DNA of 64,000 nucleotides from Candidatus Paracaedibacter acanthamoebae (GTDB lineage Bacteria; Pseudomonadota; Alphaproteobacteria; Paracaedibacterales; Paracaedibacteraceae): assembly GCF_000742835.1 (NCBI RefSeq), contig NZ_CP008941.1:1-64000 (forward strand). The letters are read 5' to 3'. The notes beneath the pieces were generated by a model. The model did no database searches, had not been told where the DNA came from, and saw nothing but the letters and a program-made list of their open reading frames with translations. The number at the start of each line of letters is the position of its first letter. The stretch's first letter is position 1. A program made the position numbers and the translations under genes. This document shows, in pieces, positions 46,453 to 56,933 of this stretch.

Positions 46453-48408
46453 TTAACTTAACATTTTTTGGAGACGCTCCCAAACTGTGCTTAGGAAGTT
46501 CCGGTTTGAAGGTGTCTCACTTTTGTCTAACAGCGCTTGCGCTTTAGTCGCATCATACCACCAGGTCTGAATATTGAAAGGGTTAAATTTCGAAGACACT
46601 TTAGGGTGGCCAAATTTATCCCAATAAGCCACCAGCAGAGAGCCTTTATGCCACGCTGGAATCATATAAAATCCCCAAAGAAGGAGTCGATCCAGCGCGC
46701 GGGCGCGATGGCAAAGTTGGAGGTAAGAGTCTGATTGGACTAATTTTTCAATAACCTCATCAATGGCTGGGTTGTTAATACCGGCAAAATTGCGAGAGCC
46801 CGGCACATCCGCCTTGCTCGAGCCAAAGAAATCCCGTTGTTCGTTGCCTAGAGAGTTACTTTGAGGAATAAGGTCCACAATCATATCAAAGCTTTTATTC
46901 TCAACACGTTGGGTATAAGCTGCTTTATCGATTGACCGCACGACGGCCGTGATGCCAATTCGCTCAAGCGTTGATACATAATGCATACAGATCTTTTCGT
47001 TTGATTGATCATCAATCAAAATCTCAAAGGTAAAGGGAGTATTAGTTTCCTTATGAACCATTCGCCCCTCGTTGATATGCCAGCCCGCTTGATCAAACAG
47101 TTGAATGGCGCGGCTCATCGTGGTTCGTAATTCGGTATGAATTTTAGGATCTGGCAAACCAAATTTTTCGGTGAATACGCGCTCAGGAATTTGGCCTTTC
47201 AACGGCGTTAAAATTTCAAGCTCCATCTCAGAAGGTAAGTCGTGCGCCGCAAAACAAGAGTTAGGGAAATAACTGAGGTTGCGGTTATAGGCACTGTAGA
47301 ACAGCCGCTTATTAAGCCAGCCAAAATCATAAATGATTGTTAATGCTTCGCGAACTCTCATATCGTGAAACTTGGGATGGCGGATATTAAAGAAAAAACC
47401 GTAGGTTGGTTCTGTCCGGTCATGAAAGAGTTCTTCGCGAATGACGCATCCCTTATTAGCGGCGGGAAAGTTATAGGCTGTATTCCAATTTTTAATGCTG
47501 TTTTCAGCGCGAATATCAATTCTGCCGCTTTTAAAAGCTTCCAATTGAGAGTTTGAATCCAAGAAAAACTCATAATGGATTTCATCAAAATTATTTGCGC
47601 CGAGCTGACTGGGTAAATCTGCGCCCCACCAGTTTTTTACCCGTTCATACGTAATACTTCGTCCTGGTTCCATGGATTTAATTTTATAAGGACCACTGGA
47701 CGGTGGAATTTCTAAGGAGGTCGACCCAAAATCTACTTTTTCATAGAAATGTTTGGGTAAAATATAAATCTGCCCTAAAATAAGGGGCAATTCAGCGTTT
47801 TTAGTGTCGTCTAAATAAAATTTAACTTGGTAAGTCCCAAGTTTTTCCGCTTTTTTAACATTTTTGTAATAGGTGCGGAATAGAGGGCTGCCCTTGTCTT
47901 TTAATATGTTGAAAGACCAGATGACTGTCTCTGCCGTAATTTTCACCCCATCATCAAATTGGGCTTTAGGATTGATATTAAAAATCACATAATTGCGATC
48001 CGCGGCAATTTCAATACTCTGTGCCCCAAAGGCATAACACTCGCCGGCCCGATCTTGAGTTTCGCTCATCAAATTGGATAAAGTTAAACCAACCCCTGCT
48101 GGATAATCCCCTCGAACAATAAAGGGATTCAAGCTGTTAAATGTCCCTAAGGCACTCAGGGTCAATCGTCCGCCTTTTGGCGCCTCTGGGTTTACATAAT
48201 CATAGTGTTTGAACCCATCTGGATATTTAAGCTCTCCAAAAACAGAAAAACCCTGAGCTTTGGTTAACTCAGCAGAAGGGGAAGGAGAGGAGGACGCTTT
48301 TTTTTGCGCAGATAAGGAAGTGGGAGCGACTGCTAAAATAGCCGCAATAGCTAAACCCCTTAAGAGATTTAGCTGTTTATGCTTTAGAGAGTTTTTCACG
48401 ATCACCAA
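46453..48408 (-). CDS. yejA: Peptide ABC transporter substrate-binding protein YejA
   Basis: YejA is the periplasmic family-5 solute-binding protein that delivers peptides to YejBEF. The 651-residue protein has an N-terminal export signal ([20 protein letters not shown]), then [17 protein letters not shown], the usual opening of the mature YejA fold, and [20 protein letters not shown]. It leads the yejABEF run and begins 2 bases after cycM ends. An importer of peptides fits a host-dependent lifestyle, but the broken yejF raises doubt about its activity. Confidence 0.93.
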   Translation of the reverse strand: MVIVKNSLKHKQLNLLRGLAIAAILAVAPTSLSAQKKASSSPSPSAELTKAQGFSVFGELKYPDGFKHYDYVNPEAPKGGRLTLSALGTFNSLNPFIVRGDYPAGVGLTLSNLMSETQDRAGECYAFGAQSIEIAADRNYVIFNINPKAQFDDGVKITAETVIWSFNILKDKGSPLFRTYYKNVKKAEKLGTYQVKFYLDDTKNAELPLILGQIYILPKHFYEKVDFGSTSLEIPPSSGPYKIKSMEPGRSITYERVKNWWGADLPSQLGANNFDEIHYEFFLDSNSQLEAFKSGRIDIRAENSIKNWNTAYNFPAANKGCVIREELFHDRTEPTYGFFFNIRHPKFHDMRVREALTIIYDFGWLNKRLFYSAYNRNLSYFPNSCFAAHDLPSEMELEILTPLKGQIPERVFTEKFGLPDPKIHTELRTTMSRAIQLFDQAGWHINEGRMVHKETNTPFTFEILIDDQSNEKICMHYVSTLERIGITAVVRSIDKAAYTQRVENKSFDMIVDLIPQSNSLGNEQRDFFGSSKADVPGSRNFAGINNPAIDEVIEKLVQSDSYLQLCHRARALDRLLLWGFYMIPAWHKGSLLVAYWDKFGHPKVSSKFNPFNIQTWWYDATKAQALLDKSETPSNRNFLSTVWERLQKMLS

Positions 48409-48410
48409 GC

Positions 48411-48926
48411 TTAACCCTTAAGTGTTTGAAGATAGGCAATGAGATCGGCGCGGTCTTCATCTTTTTTCAGACCAGGAAACGACATCTTGGTGCCGTTGAG
48501 GAAATCTTTTGGTTTGTGAATGAATTTATTGATGGTTTCCTCATCCCAATTGCCACCCAATTCTTTCATTGCTTTGGAGTAAGCAAATTCTGTGCTGCCG
48601 CGCGCGCGCCCGACGATACCCCACAGATCTGGGCCGGTCGGCAAGGCAGCTGCCCCTTTTGTGAAGACATGGCACTGGGCGCAAACTTTTTTGGCAATAG
48701 CAGCACCATTTTCAATGTTCGCTTTGGCCAACAAAGGCATGATGGGCGCTAGCTCTTGGACTTGCGCTGCAACACCATTGCCCGCAGGAGCTACATCAAT
48801 ATCGATAATGTTTTTTTCTAATTTATCTCGGTGCAGCAATCCCTCACCGATGAGACTGCCAAGCATTGATACAATGAGAGCAAATAGTATAGCGCCCGCA
48901 ACTTTATTAAACTCAAAGCTATTCAT
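48411..48926 (-). CDS. cycM: Membrane-anchored cytochrome c (CycM-like)
   Basis: This 171-residue class I cytochrome c has an uncleaved N-terminal membrane anchor (VAGAILFALIVSMLGSLIG) and a single haem site CAQCH at residues 82-86. PTGPDLWGIVGRARGS is the conserved loop, and the Met ligand is in GTKMSFPGL. It probably carries electrons from the bc1 complex to cytochrome oxidase at the periplasmic face. It is the first gene of the minus-strand unit that continues into yejA with only 2 bases between; the tight spacing suggests co-transcription. Confidence 0.93.
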   Translation of the reverse strand: MNSFEFNKVAGAILFALIVSMLGSLIGEGLLHRDKLEKNIIDIDVAPAGNGVAAQVQELAPIMPLLAKANIENGAAIAKKVCAQCHVFTKGAAALPTGPDLWGIVGRARGSTEFAYSKAMKELGGNWDEETINKFIHKPKDFLNGTKMSFPGLKKDEDRADLIAYLQTLKG

Positions 48927-49134
48927 AATTTTCCAGAAATTTTAGCTATCATTGTTACAATTATAATCGCAATTAATTCTGTTTGCCAATGGGGATGTGA
49001 AGGCGATCCATAAAATTTGAGCGCCTTTTTGACGGCAAGATTTTCGCAGGTAGCTTTGTGTTGGGAGAGGAAAATACCAAAGCCACGATGAAGGCACCTG
49101 GGATTATCTAAAAAACTGGTGTTTGAAGGACGAT

Positions 49135-49158
49135 GGGTATATATATTGGGTATATATA
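49135..49158. repeat. Tandem GGGTATATATA repeat upstream of kdsB
   Basis: GGGTATATATA occurs at 49135-49145 and 49148-49158, ending about 36 bases before the kdsB start. It may be part of the promoter or a binding site; nothing else supports a function. Confidence 0.4.
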
Positions 49159-49193
49159 ACCGATAAGATAACTACCTCTTTAAAGTGTCCCAT

Positions 49194-49937
49194 ATGTCGC
49201 GATCTATTATTATTATTCCTGCTCGCATGGCCTCCAGCCGTTTGCCAAACAAACCCTTGGCCGATATTCAAGGCAAACCTATGATTGTAAGGGTGATGGA
49301 GCAAGCTCAAAAAGCTAACTTAGGCCCTGTCATCGTGGCTTGCTGTGGTTCAGAAATTGCTGCTGTCGTTCGGCAAGCCGGTGGTATTGCTATAGAAACA
49401 GATCCTGATTTACCTTCGGGGAGCGATCGGATTGTAGAAGCCTTGCGACATTATGACCCAGAAGGGGTTTATGAGACGGTTATCAATTTGCAAGGGGATT
49501 TGCCAACCGTTGATCCTCATCTTATCCAAGCGTCTCTAGCTCCTTTAGCAGATCCCACTATTGATATTGCGACCTTATGTTGTAAGATCCGCGATACTAA
49601 TGAAGTAGGAAACCCTAATGTGGTTAAAATCGCAACCTCAGCGTGGGTTGAGCACGGAGGGATTGTTATCAGTCGGGGGGTTTATTTCAGCCGATTAGCG
49701 ATTCCGGCGAATGCTCAAACGCACTATCATCATATTGGAATTTATACTTATCGGCGTGCTGCCCTTGAACGTTTCGTCTCTTTACCACCGTCCTATTTAG
49801 AAACAACTGAGAAGCTTGAGCAGTTGCGCGCTCTCGAAGCGGGAATGCGTATTGGTGTCGTGTTGGTCGACGGCATGCCTCAAAGTGTGGATACGCCGGA
49901 AGATTTGGCACGCGTGTGTATAGCCCAACCCGCATAA
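49194..49937 (+). CDS. kdsB: 3-deoxy-manno-octulosonate cytidylyltransferase KdsB
   Basis: KdsB makes CMP-Kdo, the activated sugar added to lipid A in LPS synthesis. The 247-residue protein opens with IIIIPARMASSRLPNKPLAD, the nucleotide-binding signature, and contains LPSGSDRIVEAL, VINLQGDLP and HHIGIYTYRRAALERF, all typical. The ATG at 49194 is used; an upstream in-frame GTG at 49185 lacks support. With lpxC at the right edge this indicates an LPS-bearing outer membrane. Confidence 0.95.
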   Translation: MSRSIIIIPARMASSRLPNKPLADIQGKPMIVRVMEQAQKANLGPVIVACCGSEIAAVVRQAGGIAIETDPDLPSGSDRIVEALRHYDPEGVYETVINLQGDLPTVDPHLIQASLAPLADPTIDIATLCCKIRDTNEVGNPNVVKIATSAWVEHGGIVISRGVYFSRLAIPANAQTHYHHIGIYTYRRAALERFVSLPPSYLETTEKLEQLRALEAGMRIGVVLVDGMPQSVDTPEDLARVCIAQPA

Positions 49938-50092
49938 GTTCATCAATTTTCGTGGCTGATTTTTGGGTCATTTTCGTCCCTTTAAAAACTTTGATGGCAG
50001 CCAGCGAGCCGCTGTTTTTAAAGCTTGAACATAGGCCCCCCAACCAGAAGCCATAAAATGTATCTATTTTGTCCTGATTTAACGAGAGAAGA

Positions 50093-50464
50093 CTAGCGCG
50101 AAAGGCCAAGGGTCTTAACCATCTCTAAATAACGGCTCCAATTTTCATTTTTTTTGCATCCAAGTTCATGCAGATAGGACCAGCTATAAATGCCGGTGGA
50201 ATGGTTATCACTAAAATGGATGCGAATGGCGTAATTACCAACGGACTCAACGGTTCGAATGCCAACGGTTTTGCATCCTCCCAAGGTTCTTTTTTGGCTG
50301 GCTCCATGCCCCTGCACTTCGGCAGAGGGACTTTCAACCCTTAGATATTCTGCGCTAAAGCTAAAATGGTTGCCATCATCAAACTCGACCTCCAGGGCAT
50401 TTTCTTTTTGCAAGAGACGAATATTGGTGGGCCAAGGCTTGTTGGCAAAATCAGAACGGCTCAT
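50093..50464 (-). CDS. DUF971 domain protein
   Basis: The 123-residue protein is a DUF971 (gamma-butyrobetaine hydroxylase N-terminal-like) small beta-rich protein. [20 protein letters not shown] and [20 protein letters not shown] followed by [11 protein letters not shown] are the family's core blocks. Proteins of this kind have been tied to Fe-S cluster metabolism in some bacteria, but no function can be read here. Its start overlaps the end of the Trm112-like gene by 4 bases, and both follow the Lon-N domain gene, a recurring alphaproteobacterial group. Confidence 0.88.
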   Translation of the reverse strand: MSRSDFANKPWPTNIRLLQKENALEVEFDDGNHFSFSAEYLRVESPSAEVQGHGASQKRTLGGCKTVGIRTVESVGNYAIRIHFSDNHSTGIYSWSYLHELGCKKNENWSRYLEMVKTLGLSR

Positions 50465-50688
50465 GTGTCCCCCTTCGTGGTAAAGAGATCTCTGAGTTCG
50501 CTCGCTTTAGTTTCATCGATGATTTCGGCTTCATCAATCAGCATAATCGGGACGCCTTTAAGAATGGGATAGGCAAGACCGGCAGCTTCACTGATTAATC
50601 GATTGTTTTGGCGATCATAGAGGAGGGTAGTCTTGGTCAGAGGACAGACTAATATTTCTAAAAGTTTTGGATCAACGGCAATGTCCAT
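50461..50688 (-). CDS. Trm112 family protein
   Basis: This 75-residue protein belongs to the Trm112/UPF0434 family of small proteins that partner with methyltransferases. [19 protein letters not shown] is the conserved N-terminal block, and [16 protein letters not shown] the C-terminal block. It has only one Cys, so it lacks the zinc site of some relatives, as is common in bacteria. It sits between the Lon-N domain gene (10 bases upstream) and the DUF971 gene (4-base overlap). Confidence 0.9.
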   Translation of the reverse strand: MDIAVDPKLLEILVCPLTKTTLLYDRQNNRLISEAAGLAYPILKGVPIMLIDEAEIIDETKASELRDLFTTKGDT

Positions 50689-50698
50689 CGCTTACTCC

Positions 50699-51370
50699 TT
50701 AGTGGTAAGTTGTGTTTTCTGTATTGCCTCCCAAGGCAGCCATTTCGATCAAGAGAGTGATCATTTGGGATTGCTCTTGGATAGATTCTGTTTCTAATAA
50801 AGCTTGCTTTTCGGAGGGTGGCAAAGGACAGGCCATGGACAACGCTGTCAGCAGCTTATGATTGGATGTTTGATTGATTTCTTCCCAATTAGGAGCAATA
50901 TCCAGGCGGTCAAAATAAGGTTTTAAAGCCCGAAGCAACCGCGGTCGATCCATGTGAAAATCTACTTCATCGATCAAATCACTACTATAAGCCGTATAAT
51001 CAACTGTGGCTATCGGATAGCCTTCCTTACTTTCTGCTTGATCGACAAGGCGAAAACGCATGACCCCTTCTAATTCAGCCACCAGCTTGTTTTCTTCATG
51101 CTCAACAACATCAACAATTTTCGCTAAACACCCTGTTTCAAACAATCCAAAGCGGTCAAGGTCTGTGGGGCCTCGCATGCTGGCGCTGGGTTGAATCAGC
51201 CCTAAAAGCTTGTTGCTGGTCATGCAATCGCTAATCATGGCCAAATGAGCCGCATCAAAAACAGGCAACGGTAAGTTGGCTTTTGGTAATAGAATAGCCC
51301 CTCGCACCATAAACAATGGGATTTGGCGGGGTAAGTCATCAATAGAAGTGAGGTTAATCCAGTTTTTCAT
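50699..51370 (-). CDS. Lon N-terminal (LON substrate-binding) domain protein
   Basis: The 223-residue protein is a stand-alone LON/PUA-like domain, without the ATPase or protease parts of Lon. LPRQIPLFMVRGAILLPKAN is the typical opening and KIVDVVEHEENKLVAELEGV a central block; a helical C-terminal part follows. In alphaproteobacteria such genes recur next to Trm112-like genes; a role in protein quality control is inferred from domain type only. It starts the three-gene minus-strand unit. Confidence 0.9.
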   Translation of the reverse strand: MKNWINLTSIDDLPRQIPLFMVRGAILLPKANLPLPVFDAAHLAMISDCMTSNKLLGLIQPSASMRGPTDLDRFGLFETGCLAKIVDVVEHEENKLVAELEGVMRFRLVDQAESKEGYPIATVDYTAYSSDLIDEVDFHMDRPRLLRALKPYFDRLDIAPNWEEINQTSNHKLLTALSMACPLPPSEKQALLETESIQEQSQMITLLIEMAALGGNTENTTYH

Positions 51371-51578
51371 TTTTTAAAATCTTAGATATCTTCTGATAAC
51401 CAAAAGATGGACATTCTTAAGCGAAAGCGCAAGAGTTAATTTTAAAATTATTATAGCTAAAGCTGTCTTGTCGCCGATTATTTTATCTTTAGAGTATAAA
51501 TCTCTTAAGAGAATTAAGAAAAATGGTTATTAATACAATGAGTCTTCGGGCAGCAAGTGACAGAGAAAAATACGGCTT

Positions 51579-54500
51579 TTATCCAGCCAGCTTGGCAAGA
51601 TTAGCGCATATAATGCGGACCGATCTTGCACGCTTGGCTGGGGAATCCCATTCTCGTATAAAGACAATTTTTTGATCGGGACGTAATTTTGCTTTGACCT
51701 TTGGATCTTGGATATATGTCATCAGATTGGCGGGATTAGGAAATTTATTATCTTTTAACGAAATAACAATTCCTTTGGGACCCACATCAACTTTTTCAAT
51801 ATGTGCCTGGCGGCAATAGCTTTTAACTTCAATAATTTCCAACAGGTTTTGAACTTCGGAAGGCAGGCGACCAAAGCGATCAACCATTTCGGCAGCAAAG
51901 GTATCAATTTCTTCCCGTGATTTCAAATTAGCCACCCGGCGATAGAGATTTAAGCGCAAATTAAGATCACTCACATAGGTTTCAGGAATCATCACCGAAG
52001 TTCCTAGATTGATCTGTGGGGACCATTCTTCTTCCGTCGGGGTGCCCATTTCTTGTTCAATCCGAACTTGCATGATGGCTTCTTGAAGTAAATGTTGATA
52101 CAGCTCTACTCCCACTTCTCGAATATGACCTGATTGTTCTTCACCTACCAGGTTCCCGGTCCCTCGGATGTCTAAGTCATGGCTTGCCAATGTAAAGCCA
52201 GCTCCTAGTTTATCAAGAGTTTGCATGATTTCTAGGCGTTTGAGCGACGTATCGGAAATGGGTTTATCACCCGGCATTGTCAAATAGGCATAGCCCTGGG
52301 CTTTTGACCGCCCAACACGACCCCGAAGTTGATAAAGTTGCGCCAACCCAAATAAGTCGGCACGGTGAATCACAAGGGTATTTGCATTAGGAATATCAAT
52401 GCCAGATTCTACGATGTTGGTTGATAAGAGCAAATCATATTGGCGATCGTAAAAGGCAGTCATCACGTCTTCTAGCTGTCCTGCTGACAACTGTCCATGG
52501 GCCACTATAATCTTTATTTCCGGGATCAGTTTGGTTAATTGTTCTTGCAAGGCACTAAGATCTTCTAACCGGGGGGAGACATAGAAAATTTGACCTCCCC
52601 GATAATATTCGCGCAAAATTGCCTCGCGAATGACGAGGCCGTCATAGGGAGTTACAAATGTCCGGACGGCTAACCGATCAATGGGAGGTGTGGCAATTAA
52701 ACTCATTTGACGCACACCGGTCAAAGCCAGTTGGAGCGTTCGGGGGATGGGGGTGGCTGTCAAGGTTAAGACATGGACATCTTTTTGCAGACTCTTTAGT
52801 TTTTCCTTTTGCTTAACACCAAAGTGTTGTTCTTCATCAATGATCACCAATCCCAAGTCGGTAAACTTTGTTTTCTCAGAAAAGAGGGCGTGGGTGGCCA
52901 CAATAATATCAATCTGGCCATCGGCTAAATCGCGGCGTATCCTTTCGGCAGCCTTAACAGAAACGAACCGAGATAATTGTTCTACCCTGTACCCTGAATC
53001 CTTAAAGCGATTAGAGAACGTTTGAAAATGTTGACGACATAGCAAAGTGGTCGGTGCAATAATCGCGACTTGCTTGCCGCTGGCTACGGCGACAAAAGCA
53101 GATCGTAAGGCAACCTCAGTTTTACCAAAGCCCACATCGCCGCAAATTAAACGATCCATGGGATGACCTGAGGCCATATCGTCTAAAGTTTCTGCGATGG
53201 CGCGCAATTGATCATCCGTTTCCACATAAGGAAAGCCTGCGCAAAATTGTTCAAAATCTTGGGGGTTGCTTTGTAAGATAGGGGCCTCATGGAGGGATCG
53301 TTCGGCAGCAAGCTTGATCAGATAATCAGCGACCTCGCGAATGCGCTTTTTCACCCGTGCTTTACGGTTTTGCCAAGCGGATGACCCTAATTTGTCTAGC
53401 TGCACTAAACTATCGGCATCACCATATTTGCTAACGGCATCAATATTTTCAACAGGTAAGAATAATTTATCGCCACCGTGATAGACTAAAGCTAAACAGT
53501 CGTGGAGAGCGCCATCCACCTCAACCGGCAATAACCCCTCATAACGTCCCACGCCGTGATCACGGTGCACAATTAAATCGCCCGTAGAAAGCTGCGACGT
53601 TTCCAGTAATAATTTTTCAGTTTTACGCTGTTTGCTGGGTTGGCGAATAATCCGCTCACCTAACAAATCAGCTTCGGTAATGACTAATAAGTGGGGGGTG
53701 GTAAAACCATGGTCGAGCGGATAGACCAAAGTTGTGTAAGGAGAGGTATGATCAGGCCAGTGGTTGACAGGTTGAAAGGCTCTGATACCGGCATCTTCAA
53801 GCATATGCATCAAACGATCCCGCGATCCTTCACTACTGCAGGCCAGAATGATCTGCTTATCTTTTTCTTGATGCACGGTTTCTTTTAAGGACTGGAGAGC
53901 TTGATGCGTTGGGGTTCCCGCTGCTAAGCTTAAGCCGCGTCGACAGTGGAAATCGAGTTGATGTTCCTGACTAAAGGGAGTAACAAGGTTGCCCTTATTT
54001 TGAATATCTCTCCACTCGGCCAAAGTGAGATAGCCCTCTTCTGGCTTAAGGGGATTGTAAGGTGGGGAAGAATCTCCCGGCAGTTTAGCCAACCGATTGT
54101 GATAATAATCATGAATCAGCTCAAGCCGAGTCCGAATTGCATCATCTGTTTGATGATCATAGAAAATTTGGGCTGTGGGAACAAACTCTAAAAGTCCCAG
54201 CATCTGGTCAAAAAATAAAGGCAACCAATGTTCCATGCCGGCGTAACGTCGACCTTCCGAAATTGCTTCATAGAGAGGCGTGATAATATGGCCAAAGCGT
54301 TCACGGTAGTTTTGTCGGAATCGCGTAATCTGCTCATCCGTTAAAGCAAGATCGTGACTGGGAGTTAAATCGACCTGATTCACGGGAGCAATTGTTGTTT
54401 GATTTAATGCATCAAACCGCCGAATTTTTTCAATGTGATCCCCAAAAAAATCCAACCGTACCGGTTCTTCTAGACCAACAGGAAAAATATCAAGGATGTC

Positions 54501-54965
54501 GCCTCGGACAGCAAACTCTCCAGATTCGCGTACTGTCTCTACGCGTAAATACCCCCCCTGGCTTAAGCTTTCAATCAGCTTAAGCATTGAGACATCTTGT
54601 TCAATCCTTAAAACAAGACTACGGTTTGTTAAGGCAGAGATGGGTGGTACGCGTTGAAGCAAACTTTGGGCTGATAGGACGACAATAGCGGCTTGTCGGG
54701 CTGCCAGCGCTGATAGGACTTGCATGCGTTGCGTCAAAACATCTTGGCTGGGACCGATACGATCATAAGGCAGGCAATCCCATGCGGGTAAATAATAAAC
54801 AGTGTCTTGAGGCAGGACAACTTTAATTTGTTCGGCTAATTGTACGGCGCGGTCTTCCGTCGGAACAATATATAAGATTGGATATGGAGTCTTGGCCCGA
54901 ACAATCTCTCGAAGGACGAGGGGCTCAAAACCAACGGCGATACCTGAATAGATTTTTCCTACCAT
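51579..54965 (-). CDS. mfd: Transcription-repair coupling factor Mfd
   Basis: Mfd removes RNA polymerase stalled at DNA damage and recruits UvrA. At 1128 residues it has all parts: a UvrB-like N-terminal module, the RNA-polymerase interaction domain (GDLIVHRDHGVGRYEGLLPV), the RecG-like translocase with Walker A GDVGFGKTEVALRSAF and DEEQHFG, and the second RecA fold with LLLSTNIVESGIDIPNANTL and YQLRGRVGRSKAQGYAYL. The C-terminal TRCF domain follows. With uvrB this covers transcription-coupled excision repair. It lies 38 bases after sdhE on the same strand. Confidence 0.97.
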   Translation of the reverse strand: MVGKIYSGIAVGFEPLVLREIVRAKTPYPILYIVPTEDRAVQLAEQIKVVLPQDTVYYLPAWDCLPYDRIGPSQDVLTQRMQVLSALAARQAAIVVLSAQSLLQRVPPISALTNRSLVLRIEQDVSMLKLIESLSQGGYLRVETVRESGEFAVRGDILDIFPVGLEEPVRLDFFGDHIEKIRRFDALNQTTIAPVNQVDLTPSHDLALTDEQITRFRQNYRERFGHIITPLYEAISEGRRYAGMEHWLPLFFDQMLGLLEFVPTAQIFYDHQTDDAIRTRLELIHDYYHNRLAKLPGDSSPPYNPLKPEEGYLTLAEWRDIQNKGNLVTPFSQEHQLDFHCRRGLSLAAGTPTHQALQSLKETVHQEKDKQIILACSSEGSRDRLMHMLEDAGIRAFQPVNHWPDHTSPYTTLVYPLDHGFTTPHLLVITEADLLGERIIRQPSKQRKTEKLLLETSQLSTGDLIVHRDHGVGRYEGLLPVEVDGALHDCLALVYHGGDKLFLPVENIDAVSKYGDADSLVQLDKLGSSAWQNRKARVKKRIREVADYLIKLAAERSLHEAPILQSNPQDFEQFCAGFPYVETDDQLRAIAETLDDMASGHPMDRLICGDVGFGKTEVALRSAFVAVASGKQVAIIAPTTLLCRQHFQTFSNRFKDSGYRVEQLSRFVSVKAAERIRRDLADGQIDIIVATHALFSEKTKFTDLGLVIIDEEQHFGVKQKEKLKSLQKDVHVLTLTATPIPRTLQLALTGVRQMSLIATPPIDRLAVRTFVTPYDGLVIREAILREYYRGGQIFYVSPRLEDLSALQEQLTKLIPEIKIIVAHGQLSAGQLEDVMTAFYDRQYDLLLSTNIVESGIDIPNANTLVIHRADLFGLAQLYQLRGRVGRSKAQGYAYLTMPGDKPISDTSLKRLEIMQTLDKLGAGFTLASHDLDIRGTGNLVGEEQSGHIREVGVELYQHLLQEAIMQVRIEQEMGTPTEEEWSPQINLGTSVMIPETYVSDLNLRLNLYRRVANLKSREEIDTFAAEMVDRFGRLPSEVQNLLEIIEVKSYCRQAHIEKVDVGPKGIVISLKDNKFPNPANLMTYIQDPKVKAKLRPDQKIVFIREWDSPAKRARSVRIICANLAKLAG

Positions 54966-55003
54966 ACTTTAAACAAACATGCTTTCTAAACTTGGGGTTA
55001 ACC

Positions 55004-55258
55004 CTAGCTCTCTTGATCATGAAACGCAAGTATTTCAACAATTAAGGCATGATAATGTGTTGGAATTGTTGTCTGCCCCACACACCATGCTAGAATGTCT
55101 GCATCTTGTTCTTCTAAAAGCTGTTGAAATAACAAAAGAGATTGGTCGTCCATGGTTGAAAGATGTGCTGAGGCAAACTTTCCCAGCAGAACATCTGTTT
55201 CTTTCATGCCGCGATGGTTGGCATTATAAATTAATTTCTTAAAGTGAATATTTTCCAT
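55004..55258 (-). CDS. sdhE: FAD assembly factor SdhE
   Basis: SdhE helps attach FAD covalently to succinate dehydrogenase. The 84-residue protein has the signature RGMKE at residues 16-20 (NHRGMKETDVLLGKFA) and a five-helix size typical of the family. The adjacency sdhE-mfd is common in alphaproteobacteria. It starts the minus-strand pair with mfd and is divergent from the secreted protease gene. Confidence 0.93.
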   Translation of the reverse strand: MENIHFKKLIYNANHRGMKETDVLLGKFASAHLSTMDDQSLLLFQQLLEEQDADILAWCVGQTTIPTHYHALIVEILAFHDQES

Positions 55259-55329
55259 TTTTACCCTTCCTTAAGTATAATGATCTATGTTGTGCTACAG
55301 AACAAGCAAATCCATGGAGACGTAATTTG

Positions 55330-56862
55330 ATGTCTAAACTACCCCTTCACACCTTAGCTTTAAGTTTATTAATAGGTTCTGCTTTGGCTATCCAACATCC
55401 AACGATGCCAGCGCCTCTGTCTCAAACGCCGGACATGGGGATGGTGCCTGTAGAAGATTCTAATTTGGATCAGGGAAAAGGTAAAAAAAAGATCCTGGAT
55501 TTGGTGCGCAAAGGGGTTGTGATTATTGATGTAAAAACTTATGCCAATGTTGAGGCGAATGAAAGAGTATCTTGGGCGGGAAGTGGTTTTATTGTTGATA
55601 AAGAAAAAGGGATTATTGCCACCAACAAACATGTTGCCGGCGATATGACTGTCAGTACCTACACTGTTAAATTTGCTGATGGAACCTCTGTTGAGGCCCA
55701 TCATTTACCGATGGCCACCCTTGGCGATTACGCCTTTTTAAAGGTTGATCCTGCCCAATTGCCAAAAACAGCGATTGCTTTAGAATTTGCCAAAGACCCC
55801 ATCATGGTCAACCAAACGATCTATTCTATGGGGAACTCGGCGCGGGATGAATTTTCTACATTTAAGGGAACGGTTTATAGTATTTATGAAAATTTAGGTC
55901 CTTATGGGGAACAGTCCTTTAGCTTTTCGGGCCTAACCGTCGGGGGGGCGAGTGGTTCGCCCATTTTTGATGACAACGGTAAGGTTGTGGGTATTGTGTA
56001 TGGTGGTAAATTTACCTCTGGCTCAGGTTTGCCGGCTAGCTATTTAATTGATGCTCTTCAGGCCATTAAAGAGGACAAAAAACCCCAAATATGGAGTACA
56101 GGTGTTATTCCTGGCTATGGCATTATTTCTGATTATGAAAAAGCAGGTATTCTTCCCAAAGAAGCGACTGACAAATACAAAGAAAAATTCCCTGAATCCC
56201 ACAATAAAGTGGCTATCATCCAAGGGACTGTTAAAGGAAGTGCTGCTAGTAATATGTTAGAAGCAGGAGATTTAATTTGGTCTCTTAACGGTGAGCTTGT
56301 CGGTCCTAATCTTTATCAGTTTGAAAAAAATATTAATGATGCAAACGGCAAAGAAGTTAAAGTTGAGGTTTACCGCAATGGCAAATTGATGGAAGCGAAA
56401 TTAACGCCTTATGCTCTTAGCTCTAGCCCTTATGAGCGCTTTATTTCCTTTAGTGATGTAACTTGGTTTGGCAATAATGAATTCGTTAAATTCTTGTTTG
56501 GTGAAAAAGAGTCTGGCGTTTTTATTCTAGGAATGGGTCAAACATCACCGTTTAAAGTGCTAACTAAAGGTGAGCAATTTCCATTCTTTATGGGGGCTCG
56601 GCTTTTTGCCATTCGGGAATTGAATGATAAACCCATTAAATCTCTTGAGGATTTAGAAAAGGTTATTCCAGAATTGGCTAAAAAGAAAACATTTTCGGTA
56701 AGGTATATTGACTATAGTGGCTCTATGGGTCTTGGCAATTTCGCAAGTATGGATCGGCAAGAGCGGATGGCGATCATCACCTATGCTGGAAAGTTTGATT
56801 CTCCAAAACTCTATACCTTTAATGAAAAGACGCTGGAATGGGATTCAAAGGATCTTGAGTAA
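55330..56862 (+). CDS. Secreted trypsin-like serine protease with PDZ-like repeats
   Basis: Read from the ATG at 55330 (GGAGA lies upstream), the 510-residue protein has a signal peptide (MSKLPLHTLALSLLIGSALA) and a DegP/HtrA-like protease domain. The likely catalytic triad is His101 (TNKHVAGD), Asp133 (LGDYAFLKVD) and Ser208 (GGASGSPIFD). Downstream, IQGTVKGSAASNMLEAGDLI is a PDZ-like domain and a second PDZ-like region is suggested by ARLFAIRELNDKPIKSLEDL. The triad is complete, so it is probably active in periplasmic or secreted protein quality control or host interaction. Confidence 0.88.
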   Translation: MSKLPLHTLALSLLIGSALAIQHPTMPAPLSQTPDMGMVPVEDSNLDQGKGKKKILDLVRKGVVIIDVKTYANVEANERVSWAGSGFIVDKEKGIIATNKHVAGDMTVSTYTVKFADGTSVEAHHLPMATLGDYAFLKVDPAQLPKTAIALEFAKDPIMVNQTIYSMGNSARDEFSTFKGTVYSIYENLGPYGEQSFSFSGLTVGGASGSPIFDDNGKVVGIVYGGKFTSGSGLPASYLIDALQAIKEDKKPQIWSTGVIPGYGIISDYEKAGILPKEATDKYKEKFPESHNKVAIIQGTVKGSAASNMLEAGDLIWSLNGELVGPNLYQFEKNINDANGKEVKVEVYRNGKLMEAKLTPYALSSSPYERFISFSDVTWFGNNEFVKFLFGEKESGVFILGMGQTSPFKVLTKGEQFPFFMGARLFAIRELNDKPIKSLEDLEKVIPELAKKKTFSVRYIDYSGSMGLGNFASMDRQERMAIITYAGKFDSPKLYTFNEKTLEWDSKDLE

Positions 56863-56933
56863 AATTTGACTGGTGGTCTAAATAGCTTTATCTTATCCTA
56901 AGCTTACGAAATGTTGTTTAGAAAGAGATTGCT

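Noticed and set aside
55004-55242. Plus-strand open frame 54979-55242
   Set aside because: It lies opposite sdhE, which has a clear RGMKE signature.
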